From: CAYRFQ01 sp964423615
Lineage (GTDB): Bacteria; Planctomycetota; Planctomycetia; Gemmatales; Gemmataceae
Assembly (NCBI GenBank): GCA_964423615.1
Contig: CAYRFQ010000025.1
Span: 1 to 64,000 of the forward strand
Length of the DNA: 64,000 bases
Reading direction: 5' to 3'
In this document: positions 29,001 to 36,272 of the stretch, in pieces
Layout: each line of letters opens with the position of its first letter
How positions within the stretch are numbered: position 1 is the first letter of the stretch
The notes under the pieces: model-generated
The model's database searches: none
What the model was told of the DNA's origin: nothing
Seen by the model: only the letters and a program-made list of their open reading frames with translations
Program-made: the position numbers and the translations under genes

Positions 29001-29807
29001 AGGCGAAAGTTCAGCCGGGGCAACCCGAGCGGCTTTCGTCCGGTTGATTGCCGCCTTGACCATGTTTCCGGCTTCTTCGGCCTTGTCCGCGCTTTTCTTG
29101 AGTTTCCAGAAATACTCGTGCGATTCATAGAGGCTGTGGTCCTCAACTTTGACGCTTGGTTCTGGAGCACCTTCCAGCCGAGTCCGGTTGAACAAAGATT
29201 CCGCGTCGAGATCTTTCGCAACAAGCCGATGGCAGGGAGCGAAGTCTCCGATGGCTGGAAAATAGGTATTCAGCAAGTTGGGCGAGAAATACTGCAATTC
29301 GAGGAACACAGCGATGAATTCTATGTAGACCTCGGAATCATCCGCTGGGCGATTCAGATAGTTGTCTTTGACTAAGACCGAACGGATTTCCTCAAACTCG
29401 GTGAGTCCGATCGTCTCGATACGACTCTGGATGGTGGCATCGGGAAGCAGTCCTTGACTCCGACGATCTTCCAACACCAGATGAACGTTGGCATGGAACA
29501 ATCGCCGCCAATATTTCAGCAAAGCCGACTCGACACGGCCGGAGGTAAGGTCCTCGGCCCGGGAACGGGCGAGCAAGATGACCGTGCCCGGTAACGGTTG
29601 GTGTCCCTCGATGACCAGATCGTCTTGTTCAACGAAACGAAACAGGACATGGCGATCGACGACAAACGACTTACGGTGGGGGACCGTCCAGAAGAACCCC
29701 TTGAGGTGGCACACTTCTTGGATGACCCGTTCCAGAACTCGGGGGGAAACAAGGACGGCGGCCGGGTCAGCCGCTGTGAGAAGTTTTTGAAGTTGTGCGT
29801 GGGTCAT
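26013..29807 (-). CDS. Very large membrane protein of unknown function
   Basis: About 1264 residues, unrecognised. The first 550 or so residues are soluble, helical and charged (MTHAQLQKLLTAADPAAVLVSP; FARSRAEDL-like stretches; NRPADDSEVYIEFIAVFLELQ; RQFVER-free). Membrane segments follow: YIAFPFGLAFITLMTAALLG near 555, LLISAIVLGVFYLGLL near 690, a pair in LSFWYVIRPAFLCAPLVFFF and WAGVLMFLAMSVFF, ALWFPVGFLTRFFMVVLIEP near 880, and FYPLAAAFVLVTAFLLPNLF near 950. A soluble C-terminal domain of about 280 residues ends the protein. It starts at ATG 29807 without a clear ribosome site, and its upstream region carries two units of the leader repeat family. It stands alone, so no role can be inferred. 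Confidence 0.8.
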   Translation of the reverse strand: MTHAQLQKLLTAADPAAVLVSPRVLERVIQEVCHLKGFFWTVPHRKSFVVDRHVLFRFVEQDDLVIEGHQPLPGTVILLARSRAEDLTSGRVESALLKYWRRLFHANVHLVLEDRRSQGLLPDATIQSRIETIGLTEFEEIRSVLVKDNYLNRPADDSEVYIEFIAVFLELQYFSPNLLNTYFPAIGDFAPCHRLVAKDLDAESLFNRTRLEGAPEPSVKVEDHSLYESHEYFWKLKKSADKAEEAGNMVKAAINRTKAARVAPAELSPTVKASAEGALSDITTRLKEPLYLDDQAAQDLLTDLLKLLQKADQGQHPVEARILYDLQDICIDHEREIYALDAVEWVLSVGRRPIKRPLPSQRIVLIIRHLRNALAKLTVARLTDADRGHTSEILVRALEEVEERLRDRFRPVLSSVCEDVGLSPRNSPERIAFQKMIEEILDRILDTGFLTFSDLRDTISRNQLKMPDLEDPQEFIRGDALRRLDRRLATLLDGVYRPSEIYMRWMEQFTSLGFGTRLGRVLTKYIAFPFGLAFITLMTAALLGDHFLHTKDHKIGPGQLIAQNVASSAMGTLEGPPPNSNLRAKQLYWSGTSALLIAAEGTEASKAAPLAAQAAAHPTLGPSGPLAWAAPILIAAQIRNILAIPPPTDEWLPPELVEHPEPTSQWMSGSWTLLISAIVLGVFYLGLLNSRKFRDTCAQFGLAILKALHKLLIAAPLRLVQAPWVERLTQSWTFQLSFWYVIRPAFLCAPLVFFFPALVGQQLWAGVLMFLAMSVFFNSQTGLALTQTFGQFMLRLYRNIRSGLLIGLYQWIVDVFHKLLQGVEIVLFSVDEWLRFRKGDTQLSLAVRTLFSALWFPVGFLTRFFMVVLIEPMLNPLKLPICFIAAKIMYPLMLGNASPDWWQVFRDRDITPLLASFNSYIEAVQQVLIFYPLAAAFVLVTAFLLPNLFGFLFWEIKENWSLYRANRAKSLQPVQIGHHGETLRGFLQPGFHSGTIPILLDKLRTAERHAQSSGNWRSVRSARQQIEEVEAAIRRFVKREMVSLLHMSSPWSYKPLEVGEIRIASNRIEIELKHESHPESPARLRFDSRHDWLIGELSELGFLRLIHPEPVWFFVASLAVLYKLAGVDFVRQQIEHNLPEQSVSHRVVPEGIRVFSSPQKKTGLLDNSVLYDCKKAGGQLIPTKENGEPHLDWPAIDAPKLFFRELSLGWERLVEVWSEKERCPKTVKAMTREFEIIPQRYLQETRVMTDNLAPEPALMGGADE

Positions 29808-29874
29808 AAAATTGTAAGTCTGTCTGTGCCGTGTTCTTTGGTCCGTTTTAATGCCGGACCCACTGTAGCGTGAG

Positions 29875-29965
29875 GGTTCTTCATACGCTGGGTGTGCTGT
29901 GCGGAATCCAAGTTCCGGTACACTACTCGAGTGTTCATTCTTCACACGCTGTGCGTGCTGTGTCC
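29875..29965. repeat. Two units of a leader repeat (family A) upstream of the large membrane protein gene
   Basis: Two related segments start 62 bases apart: one with CTTCATACGC, GGTGTGCTGTGCGG (29878-29905) and one with CTTCACACGC, GCGTGCTGTG (29940-29962). Each forms a short hairpin, ATAC/GTGT in the first and CACGC-TGT-GCGTG in the second. The connecting CGG-ACACT-CGAGTGTTC segment recurs at 35.68 kb with about three quarters identity. A GTGTTTTCCGGTCG segment follows near 30042. Confidence 0.6.
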
Positions 29966-30313
29966 CCCGAGGACAGGTCGCCTGAGGAACCTGAGTGTTT
30001 TCTGGACGGGTTGGTTCCCGCGCAGGCACAACACGCTACGTGTTTTCCGGTCGCTTTGTATCCGACACCTTAGAATACCATTTACTGTAAGTATCCTACC
30101 AGCTGGCGGATAGAGCAAAGCGTAAACTCCAGAGTGAGTAAAGTGAGTGCAAGTCGGTAGAACCTCACTCGATCCTTCGACCGCATCAAAGCTCCTATCC
30201 GTTGGCGACAACAGGACATTCCAGAACGCAGAGGCTTATCGCGCTCGGAGTAAGCCCTCGGGAGGAGAGACAACAGTCAAAAGAAGAAACCTCTTGTCTC
30301 TTGTCTCTCAATT
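29966..30313. other. Intergenic, repeat-like segments but no gene
   Basis: This stretch contains GAGTGTTTTCTGGACGGG (29992-30009) and GTGTTTTCCGGTCG (30042-30055), which resemble pieces of the leader repeats at 35.6, 38.3 and 57.6 kb. The rest, up to the sulfatase stop at 30314, has no recognised feature. Confidence 0.4.
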
Positions 30314-31783
30314 TCAGTTCCGTTTCTTCTTCCAGTTCGGATTGGGCCGTGGCAGATTCGCATCCACGCTTTGTCGCCATCGGTGTAACATGGTGCGCAT
30401 CTCGGCGGCTCGGTCGGACATCTTCTTCGCAAGGTCGTGTTTCTGTCCGAGATCCTTTTTGATGTTGTAAAGTTCAACGTGCTTGTCTTCGAAGAACTCA
30501 ATCAGCACGTAGTCGCCGAGTCGGACCGAACTGCCGGGAGTCCCGCCTTGGTTGCTGTAGTGCGGATAATGCCAGTATAACGGCCGCTCGATGTCTTTCG
30601 CTCGGCCTCGTAAAAGGTTCACCAGACTAACACCATCCGTGTGTTGTTTTGGACGCTGCCGGAGTCCGGCCATCTCAAGCATTGTAGGATAGAAATCGGT
30701 GCTGATGACGGGCACCTCACAGGTTCGGCTGGGCGGCGCGTTTCCTGGCCACCGAATGATAAACGGTACTCGCACTCCGCCTTCGTACAGCCAACCTTTT
30801 CCGGCACGAAGCGGGAGGTTCGACGTTGGCCAACCTTCGGAAGTACAGAGTCCACCATTGTCGGACGTGAAAATGACGACGGTGTTGTCGTCGAGATTGA
30901 GTTTCTCAAGATGGTCGAGTACCCGGCCGATGTTGGCGTCCATCGTCTCGACCATGCCTGCGTAGATGGCGTGATCTTGGACTTGGCGGAGTTTATTTTT
31001 GCCCTCTTTGCCGAATCGAGGGAGACCAGTCGCAAGTTTACTTTTTGGGAGCAGCTTTTGTTTACCCTTGTACTTTTGGATCAACTTCGGCTTGGCTTGT
31101 AGAGGCGTGTGGACCGAGTAGAAAGAGAGATACACCAGGAACGGTTCGTCAGAGTGTTTGGTGATGAAGTCCATGGCCTCGGTCGCGAGTCGGTCGGCCA
31201 GGTGTTCGCCCTTGGGGCCGTCTTTCAAGTATGGATTGCGATACGGACTGAAGTAACTCCTCGGGCTGCCTCGGACGTGCCCTCCGACGTTGACGTCGAA
31301 GCCTTGTTTGGTTGGCTCAAATCCTTCGCCGCCGAGGTGCCATTTTCCAAAGAACCCGGTGGCGTACCCACTGGCTTTGAGTGCTTCGGCAAGCGTGACC
31401 TCGCTGAGCGGCATATGGTTTCGATACTCGGCCGGAAGGAGTTTTCCTCTGCGTCGACCTGTGAAATAGTTCGTGGCGTCGAGCCTCGCGGGATATTTCC
31501 CCGTCATGATCGAGAGCCTTGTCGGGGAGCAAACCGGACACGCTGCGTATCCGTTTGTGAACCGCACGCCACTCCTGGCCAACTTGTCGATATTTGGAGT
31601 GTGATAGAAACTGCTGCCATAACACTTTGCGTCGGTCCAACCCATGTCGTCGATGAGAAAGAACACGAAGTTGGGTTTACGAGCTTTTTTGGTTCCAGCG
31701 AAAGACGACGGAGCAGAGACAGAGACCAAAAAAGCGATGGCCAGAGAGCCAATAACAAGTACTTGTCGGCGTGGCAATGGCAC
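30314..31783 (-). CDS. Sulfatase (second copy), secreted
   Basis: This is a second formylglycine sulfatase, about 489 residues. A signal peptide (RRQVLVIGSLAIAFLVSVSAPSSFAG) leads to the metal site FLIDDMGWTD, the modification motif C-S-P-T-R at about 85-89, GFFGKWHLGG, HTPLQAKPK and FTSDNGGLCT. It is not a recent duplicate of the sulfatase at 4.2 kb. The start is GTG at 31783, with GGAGG 6 bases upstream; a GTG at 31804 would place the ribosome site inside the gene. It probably desulfates an extracellular glycan. The C-terminus is rich in Arg/Lys. Confidence 0.92.
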   Translation of the reverse strand: MPLPRRQVLVIGSLAIAFLVSVSAPSSFAGTKKARKPNFVFFLIDDMGWTDAKCYGSSFYHTPNIDKLARSGVRFTNGYAACPVCSPTRLSIMTGKYPARLDATNYFTGRRRGKLLPAEYRNHMPLSEVTLAEALKASGYATGFFGKWHLGGEGFEPTKQGFDVNVGGHVRGSPRSYFSPYRNPYLKDGPKGEHLADRLATEAMDFITKHSDEPFLVYLSFYSVHTPLQAKPKLIQKYKGKQKLLPKSKLATGLPRFGKEGKNKLRQVQDHAIYAGMVETMDANIGRVLDHLEKLNLDDNTVVIFTSDNGGLCTSEGWPTSNLPLRAGKGWLYEGGVRVPFIIRWPGNAPPSRTCEVPVISTDFYPTMLEMAGLRQRPKQHTDGVSLVNLLRGRAKDIERPLYWHYPHYSNQGGTPGSSVRLGDYVLIEFFEDKHVELYNIKKDLGQKHDLAKKMSDRAAEMRTMLHRWRQSVDANLPRPNPNWKKKRN

Positions 31784-31877
31784 GAGACACCTCCAGGATA
31801 GCACGTCTTGAGTTGATCATCGGAGGTGCATTGTAACGGGTGTAAATGGGTGCCTCCACAGGTTTCTACTTTTAGGG

Positions 31878-31910
31878 AACAGCAGAAGAAAAGGGCTTTC
31901 TTCTGCTGTT
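31878..31910 (-). terminator. 3'-end hairpin (GGGAACAG family) after maf
   Basis: A perfect 14-bp stem pairs 31878-31891 (AACAGCAGAAGAAA) with 31897-31910, with a 5-base loop. It lies 15 bases after the maf stop codon. In the transcript direction no U-run follows, so it may act as an RNA-stabilising or processing hairpin rather than a classical terminator. Related copies follow the MFS, exonuclease and glutamate dehydrogenase genes. Confidence 0.55.
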
Positions 31911-31925
31911 TTCTGTTCTCTGTTC

Positions 31926-32651
31926 CTATTTCTCCAGAGCCATTTTCAGCACTCCTTCGAGCGTCTCCATGGGCAAGCCGACCACGTTGCTTAGCGAACC
32001 CTCGACGACGCGGACATAAGGATCGTCGTGGTCTTTGATGGCGTAGGCTCCCGAACAGCCTTCCCACTTGCGTGTGGCGAGATACGTGTCGAGCTCTTCT
32101 TCGGTGAGATTCCGGAAATGGACTCGGCTGCATTCTTGCCAGGCAAACTGCAAGTCGTCAGGGCGACGCCAAAGTACAGTACCGGTCCAGAGTTCGTGAT
32201 CCCGCCCACCCAGTTTTCGTAAAATGCGTCGTGCGTCGTCAGCATCTTCCGGTTTGCCAATGACTTCTCCATCTATCCAACTGACGGTATCGGCAGCGAT
32301 CACGATTCCTTCGGTGATGGTCGGTGCGACGGCAGCGGCTTTGAGCCAGCAAACATACTGAACGAATTGTCGGATGTCGGTCTCGCCACGCCCGTGTGGC
32401 GTTTTTCGGCCAGAGTGCACCGACTCGAAAAATTCTTCGCCGGTCGGCTCATCCACGTTGGCGGGTCTGACAGTAAATTCATGACCGGCAGCCTCCATGA
32501 GCAATCGACGGCCGAGCGATCCACTCGCCAAAATTAGTGGAAGGCGGGATTGTTGTTCGTTCCCACTTCCACCTGTGTTTTCGTTTCGGTTTTGCTCCGA
32601 GAGGTCGTCGTCAAAACCTCCTTCTCCGTTCTTCCTTGTTGTTTTTGCCAT
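31926..32651 (-). CDS. maf: Maf-family nucleotide pyrophosphatase
   Basis: This Maf/YceF/YhdE-family protein of about 241 residues hydrolyses non-canonical nucleoside triphosphates to monophosphates. Family motifs are LILASGSLGRRLLMEAAG (near 40-55), IVIAADTVSWIDGEVIGKP, the DDARRILRKLGGRDHELWTGT block, and EGCSGAYAIKDHDDPYVRVVEG, then SNVVGLPMETL. The N-terminus is extended by about 35 low-complexity residues (FDDDLSEQNRNENTGGSGNEQQ). Its ATG at 32651 has AGGAG 11 bases upstream but lies inside the end of the glycosyltransferase gene, giving a 118-base overlap in another frame. A start further in is not available as ATG, so the overlap seems real. Confidence 0.85.
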   Translation of the reverse strand: MAKTTRKNGEGGFDDDLSEQNRNENTGGSGNEQQSRLPLILASGSLGRRLLMEAAGHEFTVRPANVDEPTGEEFFESVHSGRKTPHGRGETDIRQFVQYVCWLKAAAVAPTITEGIVIAADTVSWIDGEVIGKPEDADDARRILRKLGGRDHELWTGTVLWRRPDDLQFAWQECSRVHFRNLTEEELDTYLATRKWEGCSGAYAIKDHDDPYVRVVEGSLSNVVGLPMETLEGVLKMALEK

Positions 32652-33850
32652 GTTGTGAGAATCTCCTGGAGTTGCGGCCACAAGCGGTCAGGGTGTAATT
32701 CGGACAAACACTCCAACCGAGCGCATCGCCGAAGGTAGCTTCCAGCACACGATACGCGAGTCGTGGTCGTACGGTTTTCTTGGCGGTAGGGACCGTGTTG
32801 TGAGGGCCTCGTGCATGTGTAAGGGGCAACGACGTCGCGACCGAGTGCTACCGCCAGATGGAGTGGTCCCGAATCGTTCGCAAGCATCACGTCGGCCAAA
32901 CTCAACAACGCTGCGAGTTCGGGCAGCGACGTTTCTCCAGTGAATGTCCGAGTGGGGCCTTTGAGTTGGTCCGCTGCTGCTTGTGCGAGTGTCGTTTCGT
33001 CGTCGCGTCCGACGAAAATCGCCGTGCCTCCATACTGTTCTTGGGCACGCCCGAGTAACCGAGCGAAGAATTCCGGTGGCAAACGTTTCGTCTCCCACCG
33101 AGCTCCGATGCCAACCATCATCCACGGTCTCGGCAAAGAACCAAGGGCTTCTCGTGCCCATTCCAACGCCTCCGTGTGGATGGGCAGCCGGAAGGTTATC
33201 GGATAATCGCGGGCTCCAAGCGTCAGGGCCACTTCCCAATACCGGTCCACGGCGTGGAGGGTATCCAAGTAGCCAACAGAGGACTGGAAACTGCCAGCAG
33301 CAGAAGAGTTAAATGTCGGTTTTCTGTTCCCGGTTTTCTGTTCTCGGTTTTTTGTTTCCGGTTCCGAGGATAATCTCCCGACGACGTCGGTATAAAACCA
33401 CCGGGAATATTCGCGGGCCGTGGCCAAACCGACTCGCCTCTTGGCTCCCGTCAAATAACACATGACCCCACTCCGCATCAGGCCTTGAAGGTCGATGGCC
33501 AGATCGAATTTTTCGGCCCGAAGTTTTCGGATAAAAGTCGCGTAAGATTTTGTTGCCGCCCATAAACCGTCGCCCGTGACTGTCCTATCGAAGGGAATCG
33601 TGGCATCAAGCTCGGGGTGTCCTTCGATGAGCGATTGGTATCCTTTGTTCACAATCCAAACGATCCGGGCTTGAGGGTATCGATGACGCAACGCACTCAA
33701 GACCGGGAGGCTATGAACGATGTCTCCCAAAGCACTTGGCTTGATCAGAGCGATACGTTTCGCTGGCCACTCGGATAAAGGAGGCTTTGGCTCCGGCCTG
33801 TCGGAGCCAAAGCCAGGTAGAGAATGCGGAATCTTAGGGGGCCACTTCAC
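32534..33850 (-). CDS. Glycosyltransferase family 9 (heptosyltransferase-like)
   Basis: About 438 residues of the heptosyltransferase-like GT9 family. The core begins at RIALIKPSALGDIVHSLPVL, followed by DLAIDLQGLMRSG, MVGIGARWETKRLPPEFFA, and the signature SLADVMLANDSGPLHLAVALG. It probably adds a sugar to lipopolysaccharide-like or other envelope glycans. Two oddities exist. About 30 residues upstream of the core come from a GC-rich hairpin (33783-33814), and a repeat-derived insert (ETKNREQKTGNRKPTFNSSA, near 33300-33363) interrupts the middle. The start is uncertain: GTG at 33850 is the most upstream plausible codon, since the frame further up runs into the GGGAACAG repeat. Confidence 0.82.
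   Translation of the reverse strand: MKWPPKIPHSLPGFGSDRPEPKPPLSEWPAKRIALIKPSALGDIVHSLPVLSALRHRYPQARIVWIVNKGYQSLIEGHPELDATIPFDRTVTGDGLWAATKSYATFIRKLRAEKFDLAIDLQGLMRSGVMCYLTGAKRRVGLATAREYSRWFYTDVVGRLSSEPETKNREQKTGNRKPTFNSSAAGSFQSSVGYLDTLHAVDRYWEVALTLGARDYPITFRLPIHTEALEWAREALGSLPRPWMMVGIGARWETKRLPPEFFARLLGRAQEQYGGTAIFVGRDDETTLAQAAADQLKGPTRTFTGETSLPELAALLSLADVMLANDSGPLHLAVALGRDVVAPYTCTRPSQHGPYRQENRTTTTRVSCAGSYLRRCARLECLSELHPDRLWPQLQEILTTWQKQQGRTEKEVLTTTSRSKTETKTQVEVGTNNNPAFH
33298..33363 (-). repeat. GGGAACAG-type repeat inserted in frame in the GT9 gene
   Basis: On the minus strand this segment reads as purine-rich units (GAGAACAGAAAACC, GGGAACAGAAAACC) ending in CTCTTCTGCTGCTGG, the same order as in the 3'-end hairpins after maf and the MFS gene. 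It encodes a hydrophilic stretch between YTDVVGRLSSEPE and GYLDTLHAVDRYWEVA, where related GT9 proteins usually run straight through. Confidence 0.55.
33783..33814 (-). repeat. 13-bp perfect hairpin near the start of the GT9 gene
   Basis: GGCTTTGGCTCCG (33783-33795) pairs perfectly with 33802-33814 around a 6-base loop. On the minus strand the hairpin has ACAGGC in its loop and ends in AAAGCC followed by TCC, like the leader hairpins at 36.2, 38.3 and 57.6 kb. It is translated if the GTG at 33850 is the start. Confidence 0.55.
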
Positions 33851-33894
33851 CTGAGCGAATCCTTTCGAATTTTTAGGGAACAGGTATTCGGGCA

Positions 33895-33933
33895 GGGAAC
33901 AGCAGAACAAAAGGGTTTTCTTCTGCTGTTCCC
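33895..33933 (-). terminator. 3'-end hairpin (GGGAACAG family) after the MFS gene
   Basis: GGGAACAGCAGAA (33895-33907) is perfectly complementary to 33921-33933. It lies 27 bases after the stop of the MFS gene at 33961 and in the same orientation relative to that gene as the maf copy. Inner AAAA/TTTT pairs lengthen the stem. Confidence 0.55.
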
Positions 33934-33960
33934 TGTTCTCTTTTCCCTTTTCCCTGTCCT

Positions 33961-35535
33961 CTATCCTTTCGCCTTCAACCTTGGAATCAAACCCAACATT
34001 CCGAACAACACGGCGGCCCCGAAAGCATAGGGTAGCAAGTGATATGTGTTCGGAACCTTGAACAGCACGACCCCAAGAAACGGTCCGAGAATCCTGGCAA
34101 GTGCCGAAGCCGACTGGTTCACGCCGAGAACTTCTCCCTGTGATTCGGAGTCAGTCCGGCGTGATATCAACGCCTGTGCAGAAGGCGTCAAAAACGCAAA
34201 ACCGACAACTGCAAGGGTCAGTGCTCCGAGGAACCAAGTCGTCAACAAAGCGCCATGTAAATCGGTGTACACTCCGACCGCCAAGACTGCCGTTCCGAGC
34301 GTCAGAAGTCCCGCGCCCATGGCAATGATGCCGATCGTCATTAACGTGACCTCGGACATGGTTTTTGCGAATTTCCGATAGACAAAACCTTGGGTGAGTA
34401 ACAACACAAATCCCACGTAAGCGAACACCAACATGTTCCAGGTGTCTTCAAGTTTCCAGATTTCCTTGTTCAATAAAGCGAGCGTCGGCTCAAAACTCGA
34501 GAACCCAATTGTTGTCAGGAAGAATACCAGAATGACCACACCGATTCCGGGGATCTTGAGGACCTTGGCGATCTGGCCAAAATCGAAGGAACGTGCTCGC
34601 CTTGGAGATGTTTCACCAAACTTCCGTGTCTCTGGAAGCACCAATAGCCCAAGAATCAACGCGATCAGCGACAACCCGGCGGCGGCATATCCCAACGCCC
34701 CTTTCACCTCCGGAAAGGATAGCAGACAAACAAAACCAAAGAGTGGACCAAACGTAAAGCCAATGCCAAAGGCCGCACCGATCAAAGCCATCCCATGCTT
34801 TCGCTTTTCCGGAGGCGTCGAGTCGGCAATCGCGGCTTGGGCCGTCGCGATCGTCGCTCCCGCGATCCCTTGGCCGATCCGGCTCACAAATAACAACACC
34901 AGAGCGGTAAGAGCTAGCGACTGGGGCAAGTCGGTGGCAAAGCCGAAGAGTGTATAAAAAAGAACCGATCCACCAAGGCCCAGCAACAAAATCGGTTTCC
35001 GTCCAATGCGGTCCGAAAGTCGCCCCCACATCGGCGAGAAGAAAAATTGCATGGCCGAGAAACCGGACATCAACAACCCGATGAGCACTCCGCCAATGAT
35101 CTTGTTCGTGCCGATCTCGCTGGCCGTGAGAGAGTCCACTCCAGTGGCTTCGATCGGGAACAGGACCTTGATGAACCCGTTGGCGAAAACAGGCAGAAGA
35201 GGAATGACAATGCCAAAACCAAGGAGGTCGATGAAAACTACGAGGAACACGATGATCATCGCCGAACGGTTCGAGGCTCCTCCCGGCTCATTCGTTTGGG
35301 CAGGAGGGCCGTCGGTGTTTTCGTTCGAACTTGCGACATTGGTCTGAGCTTCCGGACTCTTGGGATCATCGGATTGGATTTTTGGATCGAGCGTCAGAGG
35401 CCTCTCCGTGTCCGAGAGACCAGCCTCTTGTTCGATCGGTTTTCGGCCCGAGCGATACGACTCGGAAACCTCCGCAAGGCTCTTTGGGGGCTGTGTTGGA
35501 TTGTCAGGGGTAGGAGAGGTGTCGGGTTCGGACAT
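33961..35535 (-). CDS. MFS transporter, Tet/DHA1-like, with long N-terminal cytoplasmic tail
   Basis: About 524 residues. A hydrophilic Pro/Ser/Asp-rich tail of about 95 residues (SEPDTSPTPDNPTQPPKSLA) precedes twelve predicted membrane helices. The first helix IIVFLVVFIDLLGFGIVIPLLP and motif A region GRLSDRIGRKPILLLG, followed by FVSRIGQGIAGATIATAQA, are typical of TetA-like drug:H+ antiporters. The substrate is unknown and resistance cannot be claimed. ATG at 35535 starts the tail. Its upstream region holds the densest set of family A leader repeats in the window. Confidence 0.87.
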   Translation of the reverse strand: MSEPDTSPTPDNPTQPPKSLAEVSESYRSGRKPIEQEAGLSDTERPLTLDPKIQSDDPKSPEAQTNVASSNENTDGPPAQTNEPGGASNRSAMIIVFLVVFIDLLGFGIVIPLLPVFANGFIKVLFPIEATGVDSLTASEIGTNKIIGGVLIGLLMSGFSAMQFFFSPMWGRLSDRIGRKPILLLGLGGSVLFYTLFGFATDLPQSLALTALVLLFVSRIGQGIAGATIATAQAAIADSTPPEKRKHGMALIGAAFGIGFTFGPLFGFVCLLSFPEVKGALGYAAAGLSLIALILGLLVLPETRKFGETSPRRARSFDFGQIAKVLKIPGIGVVILVFFLTTIGFSSFEPTLALLNKEIWKLEDTWNMLVFAYVGFVLLLTQGFVYRKFAKTMSEVTLMTIGIIAMGAGLLTLGTAVLAVGVYTDLHGALLTTWFLGALTLAVVGFAFLTPSAQALISRRTDSESQGEVLGVNQSASALARILGPFLGVVLFKVPNTYHLLPYAFGAAVLFGMLGLIPRLKAKG

Positions 35536-35570
35536 GAGTGTTGACTCGATTCTTTTGGCTGGTTTGTAGT

Positions 35571-35727
35571 TTCTCACACGGCCGTGTGGGCTGTGCGGCC
35601 CAATCCGGCCGACTTGGTCTCCGGCTCCGGCCGCCGGAAAACTTCTGTGTTTTTCCGGTCGTTTTCTATATCCGGCACACTGCCCGAGTGTTCGTGCCTC
35701 ACACGCGGTTTGTGCTATGTGGCCCAA
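35571..35727. repeat. Family A leader repeat array upstream of the MFS gene
   Basis: CTCACACGGCCGTGTGGGC (35573-35591) contains the palindrome CACACGGCCGTGTG and is followed by TGTGCGG. Another unit, CTCACACGCGGTTTGTGC, with TATGTGG after it, starts at 35698, 125 bases on, twice the 62-base spacing at 29.9 kb. Between them lie a CCGGAAAA/TTTTCCGG hairpin (35634-35641 with 35651-35658) and GGTCGTTTTCTATATCCGGC, matching 30.05 kb. Confidence 0.6.
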
Positions 35728-36197
35728 TGAACAACATCAATAAAACCTCTGGCCTTGGCGACTAAGGGTGGGTTTTGGTCACTCCAGCCCTTGGCCAGCA
35801 AGGCCGAAGTGCGATAAGGTCCATCGTGAGTTATAGGAGCCGATCCGCAGATTCTCCACTTTTTCCTTTACTATATTTTGTTACACTGATTCATTTGTAT
35901 ATAGTGTATGGCAGTTTAGAATATTCGGATGTCTTCTGATTGCCGGTTCATTCTTCTACCCGCAGGGTGTGGTCTGCGGAGCAAAGCAAACAGTAACGGG
36001 AACCTCCGGTCGGATCCCCACGAGTTCGGGTGTGTAACGATCCCAAGTCATACTGGATCACCGAAACGGTGCAGTCAGCAATCTCTGCACGATTAGAACA
36101 GACGCTATTGCAATCGTTGGAAGCAACGTTGAAGGTATCCGGTTATTGTTGACGAGTTTGTCGATATGGTTCACAGTTAATGTCAGGCTGGCAACAT
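35728..36197. other. Intergenic with one more family A unit
   Basis: At 35945-35980 GGTTCATTCTTC is followed by the hairpin ACCC-GCA-GGGT (35958-35968) and GTGGTCTGCGG, matching family A. The GTTCATTCTTC lead is identical to the second unit at 29.93 kb. The rest is AT-rich with no gene. Confidence 0.45.
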
Positions 36198-36244
36198 CTT
36201 CTTGTCGGTTTTCGGTCGTGTAGGTTCGACTGAACAACCTCCAT
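36198..36244 (+). promoter_or_regulatory. Family B leader hairpin before the exonuclease gene
   Basis: CTTGTCGGTTTTCGGTCG runs into a hairpin with GTCG/CGAC (36215-36218 with 36227-36230) inside an outer GGTT/AACC pair (36207-36210 with 36236-36239), loop containing TAGG, and ends in CCTCC. It lies 30 bases before the ATG at 36273. The same block occurs upstream of bamA, where the hairpin has a longer stem. Confidence 0.6.
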
Positions 36245-36272
36245 GAAGTCCCACCCATGAACAAGGGATACC

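Noticed and set aside
28419..29375. A 318-codon plus-strand frame
   Set aside because: It is antisense within the large membrane protein gene, which extends far beyond on both sides with consistent membrane topology.
29875..35727. Possible CRISPR array from short palindromic repeats
   Set aside because: Repeat units differ in sequence, only two occur per site, spacers are related rather than unique, and no cas genes are present.
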